A DNA stretch of 64,000 nucleotides from Diplonema japonicum (taxonomy: Eukaryota > Euglenozoa > Diplonemea > Diplonemida > Diplonemidae). The notes beneath the pieces are model-generated. The model was not told the origin of the DNA and searched no databases. It saw only the letters and a list, made by a program, of their open reading frames with translations. Numbering within the stretch: position 1 is the stretch's first letter; the number at the start of each line of letters is the position of its first letter. Location of the stretch: contig OZ025675.1 of assembly GCA_964019335.1 (NCBI GenBank), positions 500,501 to 564,500 of the forward strand, written 5' to 3'. This document shows, piece after piece, positions 37,101 to 46,500 of this stretch. The position numbers were made by a program, and so were the translations under genes.

Positions 37101-40100
37101 GTCACCAGTGGAACTCGGTGAAAGATTCGGGTCACTGCAGTCTTGTCCAGTTCCGCAAGGGTCGGTCGAGCATTCATCCTTCGTGCAGGTGGCCGGACCA
37201 TCAACCTTCTTCACAGACATGTCATTGTCACAGGTGCAGGTGAAGTCGTGGAGCTTGTTGGCCGCAGTGTCAGGGTCATTACAGGTTTGACCAGTCCCAC
37301 AAGGAGCAGGCATTGCAGTGCACTCGTCGTTGGTGCAGGTGGCGGGACCACCAGTAACCCTAATGGTTGTACCAGTACAGGTGCAGGTGTAATCACCAGT
37401 GGAGCTGGGTGAGTTGTTGGGGTCGTTGCAGTCCTGTCCAGTTCCGCAGGGGTTGGTCGAGCACTCATCCTTCGTGCAGGTGGCCGGACCGTCCGTCTTT
37501 ACGACCGACTTGTCGTTGTCACAGGTGCAGGTGAAGTCGTGGAGCTTGTTGGCCGCCGTGTCTGGGTCGTTACAGGTCTGACCAGTCCCACAAGGAGCAG
37601 GCATTGCCATGCACTCGTCGTTTGTGCAGGTGGCGGGACCACCAGTCACCTTAATGGTTGTACCAGTACAGGTGCAGGTGTAGTCACCAGTGGAACTCGG
37701 TGAGTTGTTGGGGTCGTTGCAGTCCTGCCCGGTCCCACAGGGGTTGGTCGAGCACTCATCCTTCGTGCAGGTGGCCGGACCATCCGTCTTCTTCACAGAC
37801 TTGTCATTGTCACAGGTGCAGGTGAAGTCGTGAAGCATGTTGGCCGCAGTGTCAGGGTCATTACAGGTCTGACCAGTCCCACAAGGAGCAGGCATTGCCG
37901 TGCACTCGTCGTTGGTGCAGGTGGCCGGACCACCAGTAACCTTGATGTTTGTCCCGGTGCAAGTGCAGACGTAGTCTCCCGTAGAGCTCGGTGAGGCGTC
38001 AAGATCTTTGCAGTCCTGCCCGTTACCGCAAGGGTTGCTGGTACACTCATCCTTCGTGCAAGTGGCGGGACCATCAACCTTCTTCACAGACATGTCATTG
38101 TCACAGGTGCAGGTGAAGTCGTGGAGCTTGTTGGCCGCTGTGTCAGGATCGCTGCAAGTCTGACCAGTCCCACAGGGAGCTGGTGTGGCTGTGCACTCGT
38201 CGTTTGTGCAGGTGGCGGGACCACCAGTCACCTTGATGGTAGTACCGGTACAAGTGCAGGTGTAGTCACCAGTGGAGCTGGGTGAGTTGTTGGGGTCGTT
38301 GCAGTCCTGCCCGGTACCACAGGGGTTGGTCGAGCACTCATCCTTCGTGCAGGTGGCCGGACCATCCGTCTTCTTCACCGACTTGTCATTGTCACAGGTG
38401 CAGGTGAAGTCGTGGAGCTTGTTGGCCGCTGTGTCAGGGTCGTTACAAGTCTGACCAGTCCCACAAGGAGCAGGCATTGCAGTGCACTCGTCGTTGGTAC
38501 AGGTGGCGGGACCACCAGTAACCTTGATTGTTGTTCCAGTACAGGTGCAGGTGTAGTCACCAGTGGAACTAGGTGCTGTGTCAGGGTCGTTGCAGTCCTG
38601 TCCCGTACCGCAAGGGTTGCTGGTGCACTCGTCCTTCGTGCAGGTAGCCGGGCCGTCCGTCTTCTTCACAGACATGTCGTTGTCACAGGTGCAGGTGAAG
38701 TCGTGGAGCACGTTCGCAGAGGTGTCGGGGTCCTTGCAGGTCTGACCAGTCCCACAAGGCTTCGCATCACACTCATCGGTGGTGCAAGAGGCGGGGCCGC
38801 CGGTGGTCTTGATCGTTGTACCGGTGCAAGTGCAGGTGTAGTCGCTGGTAGAACCAGGGGAGGTGTCAGGGTCCTTGCAGTCCTGTCCAGTACCACAGGG
38901 GTTCGTGGTGCACTCATCCTTCGTGCAGGTGGCCGGACCGTCCGTCTTCACAACACTCATGTCGCTGTCGCAGGTGCAGGTGAAGTCGTGGGACTTGCTG
39001 GCCGCAGTGTCGGGGTCGTTGCAGGTCTGCCCGGTACCGCAAGGAGCAGGGGTCGCTGCGCACTCGTCGATGGTGCAGGTGGGCTGCGAACCGGTCGCCT
39101 TCGTCGCCGTGTCAGAGGTACAGGTGCACACGTAGTCGTTGGAGGCGGTCTGGTCGGGGTCGTTGCAGGTCTGGTCGGAGCCGCACGGGTTGGAAGAGCA
39201 CTCATCGGTCATCGGCGGGCTGTTCTTGCACCCAGTGGCCACAGTGTTGGGCTTCCCGACATTCTTGAAGTACTCCCTTCCAGCACCCTTGCTACCAAAG
39301 TTACCAGCGCTGAAGTAGTTGCACATGAAGTATACCCGTGTCATGGATCCTGCTTTCTTGTGGCACAGGGCGCACCCGATCTCAGAGCTGTCCTTCCATA
39401 CGAGCTGTGTCATGTGCCCCGTGGTGCCTGAATTGGTTGCGGCGTCGTAGTCCCAGCATCCCTCCTCAGTGCAGAACCATCCATTAGCTCCGTGTGCCGT
39501 GTCGTAGTCGTGGACCTCTGTCTGGCCGCCGACTGCTGCAATGTTCTCGCCATAACTCACGCCATTGTTCTTTGGGGGGTTGTTGTGGGTGAGTGAACCC
39601 GACGTGCAGGTAGTGGTGAAGCCTTTGCTGGTGATGGTGTAGGCGGCAATGGTGTCGCTGTAGGTGAGGGGACAGGCCCCGTGCTTGGCGCGAATCTCAT
39701 TGTGCCTGAAGAGCACCTGGTCAATCTGCCACTGCGAGAGCTCCGTGTAGCAAGGGGTCCCCGTCGGAGTACCGCACTTCCCTGACCTTGGGGGTGCGGG
39801 TGTTGCCTTCTCGTCGTAGGTCCCAGGGGCACAGGAGCAAGCCTTGCACCCACCCATGTTCACGAGCTGCGGGCAGTCATAGTTGCCGTTCAGGAGGTCC
39901 TGGCACTTGTAGCCGCTGAACTCGTCTGTGCAGCTGCTGGCTCCCCCTGGCTTCTGGCACCACGCGAGCTTCGAGTCGCAGGCACCGCTTAACATTGCAT
40001 CCCTCGACCCGTCCATCAGGTTGGACACCTCACGGCGTCCTATTGTCAGGTTGTACGGATTTTCAGCTGAGAACACTGCCATGCTGCCAACAAAGGCAGT

Positions 40101-40118
40101 TGCGAGGAACGCTGCCAT
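31182..40118 (-). CDS. Giant SCP/EGF-repeat membrane protein, copy 1
   Basis: The frame has 2978 codons. Signal peptide (1-18) and a Cys-rich segment (47-96, ShKT-like at best) precede an SCP/PR-1 (CAP-superfamily) domain at about 130-273: HNEIRAKHGACPLTY, LTHN, GENIA (190-194), GTTGHMTQLVWKDSSEIGCA and VYFMCNYFSAGN, with the usual cavity His and Glu residues. About 60 EGF modules follow (305-2880), each opening with a DEC triplet as in calcium-binding EGF, many in two-module units of about 90 residues. A membrane helix (2922-2942) and a 36-residue tail end it. A 51-nt stretch at 32085-32135 looks like an intron that keeps the frame (2961 residues if removed). SCP domains bind sterols or act as secreted effectors; EGF stalks mediate adhesion. 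Function here is unknown. Confidence 0.85.
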   Translation of the reverse strand: MAAFLATAFVGSMAVFSAENPYNLTIGRREVSNLMDGSRDAMLSGACDSKLAWCQKPGGASSCTDEFSGYKCQDLLNGNYDCPQLVNMGGCKACSCAPGTYDEKATPAPPRSGKCGTPTGTPCYTELSQWQIDQVLFRHNEIRAKHGACPLTYSDTIAAYTITSKGFTTTCTSGSLTHNNPPKNNGVSYGENIAAVGGQTEVHDYDTAHGANGWFCTEEGCWDYDAATNSGTTGHMTQLVWKDSSEIGCALCHKKAGSMTRVYFMCNYFSAGNFGSKGAGREYFKNVGKPNTVATGCKNSPPMTDECSSNPCGSDQTCNDPDQTASNDYVCTCTSDTATKATGSQPTCTIDECAATPAPCGTGQTCNDPDTAASKSHDFTCTCDSDMSVVKTDGPATCTKDECTTNPCGTGQDCKDPDTSPGSTSDYTCTCTGTTIKTTGGPASCTTDECDAKPCGTGQTCKDPDTSANVLHDFTCTCDNDMSVKKTDGPATCTKDECTSNPCGTGQDCNDPDTAPSSTGDYTCTCTGTTIKVTGGPATCTNDECTAMPAPCGTGQTCNDPDTAANKLHDFTCTCDNDKSVKKTDGPATCTKDECSTNPCGTGQDCNDPNNSPSSTGDYTCTCTGTTIKVTGGPATCTNDECTATPAPCGTGQTCSDPDTAANKLHDFTCTCDNDMSVKKVDGPATCTKDECTSNPCGNGQDCKDLDASPSSTGDYVCTCTGTNIKVTGGPATCTNDECTAMPAPCGTGQTCNDPDTAANMLHDFTCTCDNDKSVKKTDGPATCTKDECSTNPCGTGQDCNDPNNSPSSTGDYTCTCTGTTIKVTGGPATCTNDECMAMPAPCGTGQTCNDPDTAANKLHDFTCTCDNDKSVVKTDGPATCTKDECSTNPCGTGQDCNDPNNSPSSTGDYTCTCTGTTIRVTGGPATCTNDECTAMPAPCGTGQTCNDPDTAANKLHDFTCTCDNDMSVKKVDGPATCTKDECSTDPCGTGQDCSDPNLSPSSTGDYTCTCTGTTIKVTGGPATCTNDECTAMPAPCGTGQTCNDPDTAANMLHDFTCTCDNDMSVKKVDGPATCTKDECSTNPCGTGQDCNDPNNSPSSTGDYTCTCTGTTIKVTGGPATCTNDECTAMPAPCGTGQTCSDPDTAANKLHDFVCTCDNDMSVKKTDGPATCTKDECTSNPCGTGQDCKDPNSSPSSTGDYTCTCTGSTIVVTGGPATCTNDECTAMPAPCGTGQTCSDPDTAANKLHDFTCTCDNDMSIVKTDGPATCTKDECTSNPCAAGQTCEDPNKSAAVLKDFVCTCPAPNTMMTNVGGPATCSTGSNDECASTPCPAGQSCTDPDKASAPSMDFVCTCTTGSGTATGTGASCVLDECDANPCGAGQTCSDADTSAAKLMDYVCTCTAPKSGTMTGGAATCILDECTAMPCGTGQTCNDPDTAVSNTNDFTCTCGNGVVATGTSATCEIDECAKTPAPCGTGQTCNDPNKAKNKQHDFTCTCVADNSIVQTDGPARCVKDECDATPCGTGQTCNDPNTGLKNLNDFTCTCTNGVVATGTSATCEIDECAKTPAPCPMGQTCNDPNKAKNKQHDFTCTCDADMTIVQVDGPARCVKDECGATPCGTGQTCNDPDTGLRSMNDYTCTCANGVVATGTSATCEIDECAKTPAPCGTGQTCNDPNKAKNKQHDFTCTCDADTSIVKVDGPARCVKDECDAMPCGMGQTCNDPDVGLKSVNDFTCTCGNGVVATGTSATCEIDECAATPAPCPTGQTCNDPNKAKTSQHDFTCTCDADTTIVKVDGPARCVKDECDAKPCGTGQTCNDPDTGLKSMNDFTCTCTNGVVATGTSATCEIDECAKTPAPCGTGQTCNDPNKAKTSQHDFTCTCDADTTIVKVDGPARCVKDECDATPCGTGQTCNDPDTGLKSMNDFTCTCTNGVVATGTSATCEIDECNVPPAPPVGGSSSSGTKSPCGSGQTCNDPNKAKTSQHDFTCTCDADTTIVKVDGPARCVKDECDSMPCGTGQTCNDPDTLLTKLNDFTCTCTNGVVATGTSATCEIDECAATPNPCPMGQTCNDPNKAKTSQHDFTCTCDADTTIVRTDGPAKCERDECDAKPCGTGQTCNDPNIGLNNMNDYTCTCSNGVVATGTSATCEIDECAKTPAPCGMGQTCNDPNKAKTSQHDFTCTCDADTAIVQLDGPARCEKNECDSDPCGTGQTCNDPNTGLKDLNDYTCTCTNGVVATGTSATCEIDECMRTPAPCGTGQTCNDPNKAKTSQHDFTCTCDEDTTIVQVDGPARCAKDECNAKPCGAEQSCNDPDTAAGSKNDFTCTCIKTLLNVTGQAVPNCGTDECVTNPCGTGQGCEDPNMLVTGDFECSCPFGSEHNKGAPVEKCDECAVGNVGSPCTWVGHPEVTETCSDPNPAADSLNDFVCTCPNGVSMVGGPAECETTGECASKPCGDFQVCSDPDLNKDGDFMCSCSVGEGTMTGGPATCVYDECKAKGQSLSPCPVLTQECSDPNTSPGSTLDFVCSCKDGPNGEKINASKVGGAANCAGDTNAPDTEAPMTMAPADECSTNPCDGQECSDPTGAATTGDFVCTCKSKGTTKTGGPVAGCTDFDECQADPAPCGKNQMCNDPSPVVSSKKDFVCTCNTNNKTMTAAPVSDCPVVCAFKSIIIIITITTPQPATDAPVSPPTTAAPVTHDDECAKHPCNGQECYDPTGMSTEGDFMCTCEESEETKVGAPVASCGVKDECKAGQAVCGDFQDCEDKNTKKNSLHDFVCSCKVGYEGHSTVGRATTCTMKTECSSDPCGGQECTDATGMATLGDYVCSCAGSGKTMKGTKVANCDTLDECLGNPCGDGEKCVEGRKTKNSLKDYTCSCMDGSGVSNRGGPVLLGCDGYALSPLNLQAAGGNDKTPVEESSSSSTPAWIWLLIIAASLAACGGLAFTVWKRHQGDVTMQEFLTGVSEAEPTQMMQGHREHASV
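32085..32135 (-). other. Putative 51-nt in-frame intron, copy 1
   Basis: On the coding strand the stretch opens GTATGT, has an (ATA)n/TAATAAC-like interior and closes CACCACAG. It is a multiple of three, phase 0, and free of stops. If retained it inserts a hydrophobic Ile run (SIIIIITITT), out of keeping with the Cys-rich and Thr/Pro context. Removal joins DCPV to PATDAPVSPP. Confidence 0.6.
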
Positions 40119-40387
40119 CCTTTTTTTTATACTTTTTTTTTCCTTCTTTTTTTTCTTTTCAGGTGTATTACGCCCTAATGGTGAAATGCGGTGTGACCAT
40201 GAGATGGCAGAAAGTGTGAAGAAATAGACATTGGCCTAGCTCGGTAGTTACTGCAAAACGGATTTTCAGCTGAGAACACTGCCATGCTGCCAACAAAGGC
40301 AGTTGCGAGGAACGCTGCCATCCTTTTCTTCTTCTTTTTTGTTGTTGTTCTTGCTTTTTCGATTAAAACCTATATTCTTATACTTTT
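40119..40387. other. 5' flank of giant gene copy 1
   Basis: A purine-rich 5' leader lies next to the ATG. CACCATTAG about 56 nt upstream is acceptor-like, and GGCGTAATACACCT after it is also found upstream of copy 2. The 5' fragment of another copy follows (separate entry). Confidence 0.45.
40259..40321 (-). pseudogene. Orphan duplicate of the 5' coding end of the giant gene
   Basis: The first 20-21 codons of the giant genes (signal peptide MAAFLATAFVGSMAVFSA and ENP) recur here with almost no change, then diverge at once into noncoding sequence. It lies about 140 nt upstream of the true ATG in the same orientation and with a similar AAAAGG context. It is either the stump of a deleted array member or a breakpoint of the tandem duplication. 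Confidence 0.7.
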
Positions 40388-40891
40388 TATATAACTCGAG
40401 CCGGGTTTTCAAGGGTGGGAGTGAAAATAAGATTTTACTTTATGTCACTCCCAGCTTTATTTTCACTCCCAGTTTACCTTGAGATTAGGCCCAGGAGTGA
40501 AATAATTTTCGAGCGTGAAATAATGTAACATTATTTCACTCCTGGGCCTAATTTCACCTATTCCACCTAGGTTTAGGGCAAGTTACAGCAAGATCAACGC
40601 CATCACCCAACGAAACTTCGGTAAAAAAATGCAGAGATTTCTGAATTTGAAGAAGGCCATGAGGTGAAAAAAAGCTTCGGTTTAGTCAAGAACAAATGAA
40701 AGATGGCAATGAAATGCAGCGACCCCTACAACATAGTGCGTCAGGCATATGCAGCTTGCATGTTTGCAAGCGGGATGAGGACAAAGAGTCGCACAAACTG
40801 AAATTTAGCGACGGTGTAAACCCAAATCCCACTTTTCACTTGTTGTAACCCTGTAACCTCCCACCCTTTCAAACCCGGCTCTTGTTAAATA
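40388..40891. mobile_element. Foldback (MITE-like) element, 504 bp
   Basis: Inverted arms of 34 nt lie at 40388-40421 and 40858-40891 (core GAGCCGGGTTT…AAGGGTGGGAG, two or three mismatches in the inner 24). Inside is a perfect 22-nt hairpin at 40484-40505/40531-40552 (ATTAGGCCCAGGAGTGAAAT…). It has no protein-coding capacity that I recognise. Confidence 0.65.
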
Positions 40892-40900
40892 AAACAACGT

Positions 40901-41087
40901 ATTAGTGAAAATAAGAGCATTATTCCACTTGTGGTGGCAGGTTTAACTCGTAGCTTTTTACTTCACTCGCTGCGCTCGTGAAGTAAACGGGATATTAGTT
41001 CACGAGCGAAGCGAGTCTCGCTTCGCTCGTGAACTAAGAACCCCCTGCCACCACGCGTGAAATAATGCTATCTTATTTTCACTTAAT
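40901..41087. mobile_element. Foldback (MITE-like) element, 187 bp
   Basis: Arms of about 42 nt lie at 40901-40941 and 41044-41087 (GTGAAAATAAGA…GCATTATT…GTGGTGGCAGG), with further palindromes between them (TTCACTCGCTGCGCTCGTGAA and CGAGCGAAGCGAGTCTCGCT). It shares the TTATTTCAC word with the neighbouring elements. Confidence 0.65.
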
Positions 41088-43515
41088 AAATAGTTATTAT
41101 TTTTCGTGTTTTCTTGGAGGTGCCGCCCCGTTGTGCGACGAGGGGTAAGAAGCTCAAGAAAGCCGTGTTCGTTACGGAAGAAAGAGTGCCAGATGAAGGA
41201 CAAAGGATGGAAGGAGCAGGTAATGCACAATACATGCTAAAACCGAGCAGGCGCAGCAGCTGGAAGTGCACAAAGCACAGCTAGACGTGAAGGGGATGTC
41301 GTCGGGTCCTACAGAAGGCGGGGGCACAGGAGGCCATGGTGCTGCACAGAGGCGAAGCAGACGACAGCAGCCACCGCAGAAATGGTTGCATACTGCCCTT
41401 TTTTTTGCTTGAGAAATGTCTCCGTTTTATCGTCAGAGACGTCAAAAAAAAGTCTTTTTTCTGAGTTTCCCAAAAAAAAAAAAAAAAGAAAGATTTGACA
41501 TTTTAATCTTGACGCCTACACGGTATACCGATCGTTAAATAGTGCAAAATTGGCCTGTGCACGCAGAGGTCCTCCGTGCCCCCGCAGAGTCGAGATGGGG
41601 CCCAGAAACACGAAATATGACCCTCGGGGACCATGCACGTGAGTTATGTGACAGTCGAAGCCCGCCCCAATTTTGGGTGCGTTATTTTATGTTATTTTAC
41701 GTTATTTTAAATCAGTGAAAAAAACTTGGAGAATGAGAAGACGCTGTTTCAAGAATGGCAACAGGGAGGGATAAGAGAACTTACTTGTGGGTGTTTGGAA
41801 GAGAGAGTCCCTTATCCCATTACAGCGAACAAGGAGGTGGCTTCACCAGGTCTAGCAGGTAGCCTCTCCGCGGCTTTGTGCCAGTGAAGCAAGCCTCCCA
41901 CAACTCTCCAGTTGGTGTTTAATTGCTTCTGTGGACCCTTTAAAAGCTTTCTTCACCTCTCCACTTTAACTTACTACGGGACCACAGGGAACTTGGGTGG
42001 CTTCGGGGCGAAGTTTCACAAGGGGTGGCCGCTATGTCACACGAGATTATGGGCCCTTTTTTTGCGTTATGGGATTTGATACCGGGTATTTTAAAATATC
42101 AATTTGACAACGTTATGCTTGCGTTATTACGTGCAGGCTATGTAAATAAATAATAAAAAAGAAAGAAAATAGGTAAAGTAAGGGAGAAAGGGGGGGAAGA
42201 AATAAGGGAGAAAGTATAACAAAAAGGAGAGGTGTTTTTTTTTTAAAAGGGGTAGAGCTGATCCAGCCGGATCACGTGCTCCCCGCATTTCTGTCCAGAA
42301 GGTGAAGGACTTATATAGAAATGTGGGGAAGGGGGAAGGGGTTAAAATAGGTCGGGGCCTCACAAACAAAGAGAACCGGACACCAACGAATAAAAAACGG
42401 ATAGCCCGGCGGGTGGAGAGAAAACAACGAAACTAAGTGAGTTGGCTTATCTTCCTTACTTTCTTCCCCCTATTTCCTCCTCTATGAGGCCGGTTTTTTT
42501 TTTCTCTTTTTTTTCTTTTTCTTTTTTTTTTTTAAAAAGGATAACAGGACGAAACTCTCTTTGCCTGTTTAGCAAAAAAAAACTCAAAGTGCAGGACAAA
42601 AAAAAAAAGAAAAAAGAAAAACCTTCTTTTTTCCGCAGACACACACAAATACACACGGGAAAAAAAAAAAAGAAAAAAAGAAAAAAAAAAAAGAAAAAAA
42701 AACAAAGAAGAAGAAAAAAAAGAGTGTGCCTTCCTCTTGATTTTTGGCCTTGGTTTAAAGAAAAAGAAACTTATCGCGCATAACAGTAAAGCGGATAACA
42801 AGGCCACTGAGGACCAACTACACCTAATAATAGGTTCTCTTGACACCCTTGTCAAGCTTGTGTAGGGCCCATGCGAAAAATTGACCCTGAAACAAAACAA
42901 AAAAAAGAAACTTTAAAATATGTGAGCTTAAGGAAGTCATTGCTAGACACCCCCTTGTCCTCATTGCAAACCTGCCATACTTTGCAAGATGGCTTCTTCT
43001 TGTCCTTCGAGAACACGTTCTTTTCACGCCTTGTGCATGAACGCGTAGATAGGTCGCGGGGTCCACAACAGGCAGCTTCTCATCCTTAGGATTGGTGCCC
43101 TTGTCTTCGTGCCGTGTTCGCCTCGATCCTCCTCAACAGCTATTGTGCTGCCTGCCTACTAAAAAACAAAAAATTTAAAAAAAAGCACTCTTACTGAAAA
43201 GGGTCTTCTTTCCTTTTTTTTTTTTTTTCTTTCATTCTTTTTTTTTTTTTTTTTTTTCTTCGTCAACAAAAAAGATTTTAAAAAAAAAGAAAACTCAAAG
43301 TACGGGACAAGCCCCATGCAAGAGGGCCCGCCCCAAGGGGGAGGGAAGAAAATAAATATAAGTTGAGATTGTTTCAAAAGGGTGGCCTCTAACTGTAGCG
43401 AAAGCTTCCTTTTTTTCTTCGATACTATTCTTCGCTACCTACGTCTGCCTACTCCCATAGGATGATTCACAAGGATGTTTCATGCATTCAGAATTTCTGT
43501 TCTTTTTTTTGTTTT

Positions 43516-43550
<35 letters not shown>

Positions 43551-43583
43551 GTAGTTCGTTTATTTTATTTTCCACGTTCCCAC
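41088..43583. other. Spacer between giant gene copies 1 and 2
   Basis: The first 200 nt (41105-41285) has coding-like composition on the plus strand (…GKKLKKAVFVTEERVPDEGQ…) but no recognisable family. From 41400 to 42800 I see only low-complexity and A/T-rich sequence. The part at 42255-42330 resembles 56745-56830 (CTCCCCGCAT…GGACTTATA…AATGTGGG), possibly a SINE end. The region 42956-43583 shares blocks with 30891-31181, the 3' flank of copy 1. A poly-T tract at 43517-43549 precedes the gene. Confidence 0.45.
42924..43120 (-). pseudogene. Unidentified exon-like fragment shared by the 3' flanks of copies 1 and 2
   Basis: On the minus strand, HEDKGTNPKDEKLPVVDPA…YLRVHAQGVK is followed, after a one-base shift, by FSKDKKKPSCKVWQVCNED. 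The second part recurs at 30891-30981 (PSCKEWQVCNED). Codon-like wording and conservation at both loci indicate a coding ancestor, but I do not recognise the family. Confidence 0.35.
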
Positions 43584-46500
43584 CTAAACAGATGCGTGCT
43601 CCCTATGGCCTTGCATCATCTGTGTAGGTTCCGCCTCACTGACCCCTGTGAGGAACTCCTGCATGGTCACGTCACCCTGGTGCCTCTTCCACACAGTGAA
43701 GGCCAGGCCACCACAGGCCGCGAGTGAAGCAGCGATGATGAGGAGCCAAATCCATGCGGGGGTGCTTGAGGAGGAGCTTTCTTCAACAGGCGTCTTGTCG
43801 TTCCCGCCAGCTGCCTGCAGGTTCAAGGGGGAGAGGGCGTAGCCATCGCACCCCAGGAGAACGGGGCCTCCCCTGTTGCTCACACCCGACCCGTCCATGC
43901 AGCTGCACGTGTAGTCCTTCAGGCTGTTCTTTGTCTTCCTCCCCTCCACACACTTCTCCCCATCCCCGCACGGGTTCCCCAGGCACTCGTCCAGGGTGTC
44001 GCAGTTCGCCACCTTCGTTCCCTTCATTGTCTTGCCCGAGCCCGCGCAGCTGCACACGTAGTCCCCCAGCGTCGCCATCCCTGTTGCATCCGTGCACTCC
44101 TGGCCTCCACACGGGTCGCTGCTGCACTCCGTCTTCATCGTGCATGTTGTTGCCCGCCCCACTGTGCTGTGGCCCTCGTAGCCCACCTTGCACGAGCACA
44201 CGAAGTCGTGCAGCGAGTTCTTCTTCGTGTTCTTGTCCTCGCAGTCTTGGAAGTCCCCGCACACAGCCTGTCCCGCCTTGCACTCGTCCTTCACACCACA
44301 CGAGGCGACGGGCGCGCCGACCTTCGTCTCTTCCGATTCCTCACAGGTGCACATGAAGTCCCCCTCGGTGCTCATCCCTGTCGGGTCGTAGCACTCCTGC
44401 CCGTTGCATGGGTGCTTTGCGCACTCGTCGTCGTGTGTCACAGGCGCCGCAGTCGTCGGTGGCGACACAGGGGCATCCGTCGCAGGCTGTGGTGTTGTTA
44501 TTGTTATTATTATTATTATACTTTTGAAAGCACATACCACAGGGCAGTCCGACACAGGGGCGGCCGTCATCGTCTTGTTGTTCGTGTTGCAGGTGCACAC
44601 GAAGTCCTTCTTGCTGCTCACCACAGGGGACGGGTCGTTGCACATCTGGTTCTTCCCACAGGGAGCGGGGTCCGCCTGGCACTCGTCGAAGTCCGTGCAG
44701 CCAGCAACAGGGCCACCTGTCTTGGTCGTCCCCTTCGACTTGCAGGTGCACACGAAGTCCCCAGTGGTCGCAGCCCCAGTCGGGTCGCTGCACTCCTGAC
44801 CGTCGCAAGGGTTCGTCGAGCACTCGTCCGCAGGTGCCATCGTCATGGGTGCCTCGGTGTCGGGGGCGTTCGTGTCCCCAGCACAGTTTGCAGCCCCGCC
44901 CACCTTGCTGGCGTTGATCTTCTCGCCGTTCGGGCCGTCTTTGCAGCTGCACACGAAGTCCAGGGTGGAGCCAGGAGAGGTGTTGGGGTCGCTGCACTCC
45001 TGAGTGAGGACAGGGCAGGGTGAGAGGCTCTGGCCCTTCGCCTTGCACTCGTCGTACACACAGGTGGCGGGACCCCCAGTCATCGTCCCTTCCCCAACAC
45101 TGCAGCTGCACATGAAGTCCCCGTCCTTGTTCAAGTCAGGGTCGCTGCAGACCTGGAAGTCCCCGCAAGGCTTGCTCGCGCACTCCCCAGTCGTCTCGCA
45201 CTCCGCAGGTCCCCCCACCATCGACACCCCGTTGGGGCATGTGCACACGAAGTCGTTCAGGCTGTCCGCCGCGGGGTTCGGGTCGCTGCAAGTCTCCGTC
45301 ACCTCGGGGTGTCCCACCCATGTGCAGGGGCTCCCCACGTTCCCGACAGCGCACTCGTCACACTTCTCCACAGGGGCCCCCTTGTTGTGCTCCGATCCGA
45401 AGGGGCAGCTGCACTCGAAGTCTCCAGTCACGAGCATGTTTGGGTCCTCGCAGCCCTGTCCGGTACCGCAAGGGTTTGTCACACACTCGTCTGTCCCGCA
45501 GTTCGGTACTGCCTGGCCAGTCACGTTGAGGAGTGTCTTGATGCAGGTGCAGGTGAAGTCGTTCTTGCTCCCAGCTGCCGTGTCAGGGTCGTTGCAAGAC
45601 TGCTCGGCACCACAGGGTTTCGCATTGCACTCATCCTTCGCACACCTCGCAGGGCCGTCAACCTGAACAATCGTGGTGTCCTCGTCACAGGTGCAGGTGA
45701 AGTCGTGCTGGCTGGTCTTCGCCTTGTTGGGGTCGTTGCAGGTCTGACCAGTCCCACAAGGAGCAGGTGTCCTCATACATTCGTCGATCTCACAGGTGGC
45801 CGAGGTACCAGTAGCAACAACACCGTTGGTACAGGTGCAGGTGTAGTCGTTCAGGTCCTTGAGGCCGGTGTTGGGGTCGTTGCAGGTCTGACCAGTCCCA
45901 CAAGGGTCTGAATCGCACTCGTTCTTCTCACACCTTGCAGGGCCGTCCAGTTGGACGATGGCGGTGTCTGCATCACAGGTGCAGGTGAAGTCGTGTTGGC
46001 TTGTCTTCGCCTTGTTGGGGTCGTTGCAGGTCTGACCCATCCCACAAGGAGCAGGGGTCTTCGCGCACTCGTCGATCTCACAGGTGGCCGAGGTACCGGT
46101 CGCAACAACACCGTTGCTGCAGGTGCAGGTGTAGTCGTTCATGTTGTTCAGCCCGATGTTCGGGTCGTTGCAAGTCTGCCCGGTACCACAAGGCTTCGCA
46201 TCGCACTCGTCTCTCTCGCACTTCGCAGGGCCGTCCGTGCGAACGATGGTGGTGTCAGCATCACAGGTGCAGGTGAAGTCGTGCTGGCTCGTCTTCGCCT
46301 TGTTGGGGTCGTTGCAAGTCTGACCCATGGGACAAGGGTTGGGAGTTGCCGCACACTCATCGATCTCACAGGTGGCCGAGGTACCAGTTGCGACGACGCC
46401 GTTGGTGCAGGTGCAGGTGAAGTCGTTCAGCTTCGTGAGAAGGGTGTCGGGGTCGTTGCAGGTCTGCCCAGTCCCACAAGGCATCGAATCGCACTCGTCC

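Noticed and set aside
31480-39206. Regular repeats that might suggest a CRISPR array or satellite DNA
   Set aside because: The period matches EGF modules, the frame is open throughout with conserved Cys residues, and the setting is eukaryotic.
33549-39431. Several plus-strand frames of 280-420 codons opposite the giant EGF genes
   Set aside because: They are repetitive antisense products of the EGF module codons, end at arbitrary points and recur wherever the module recurs.
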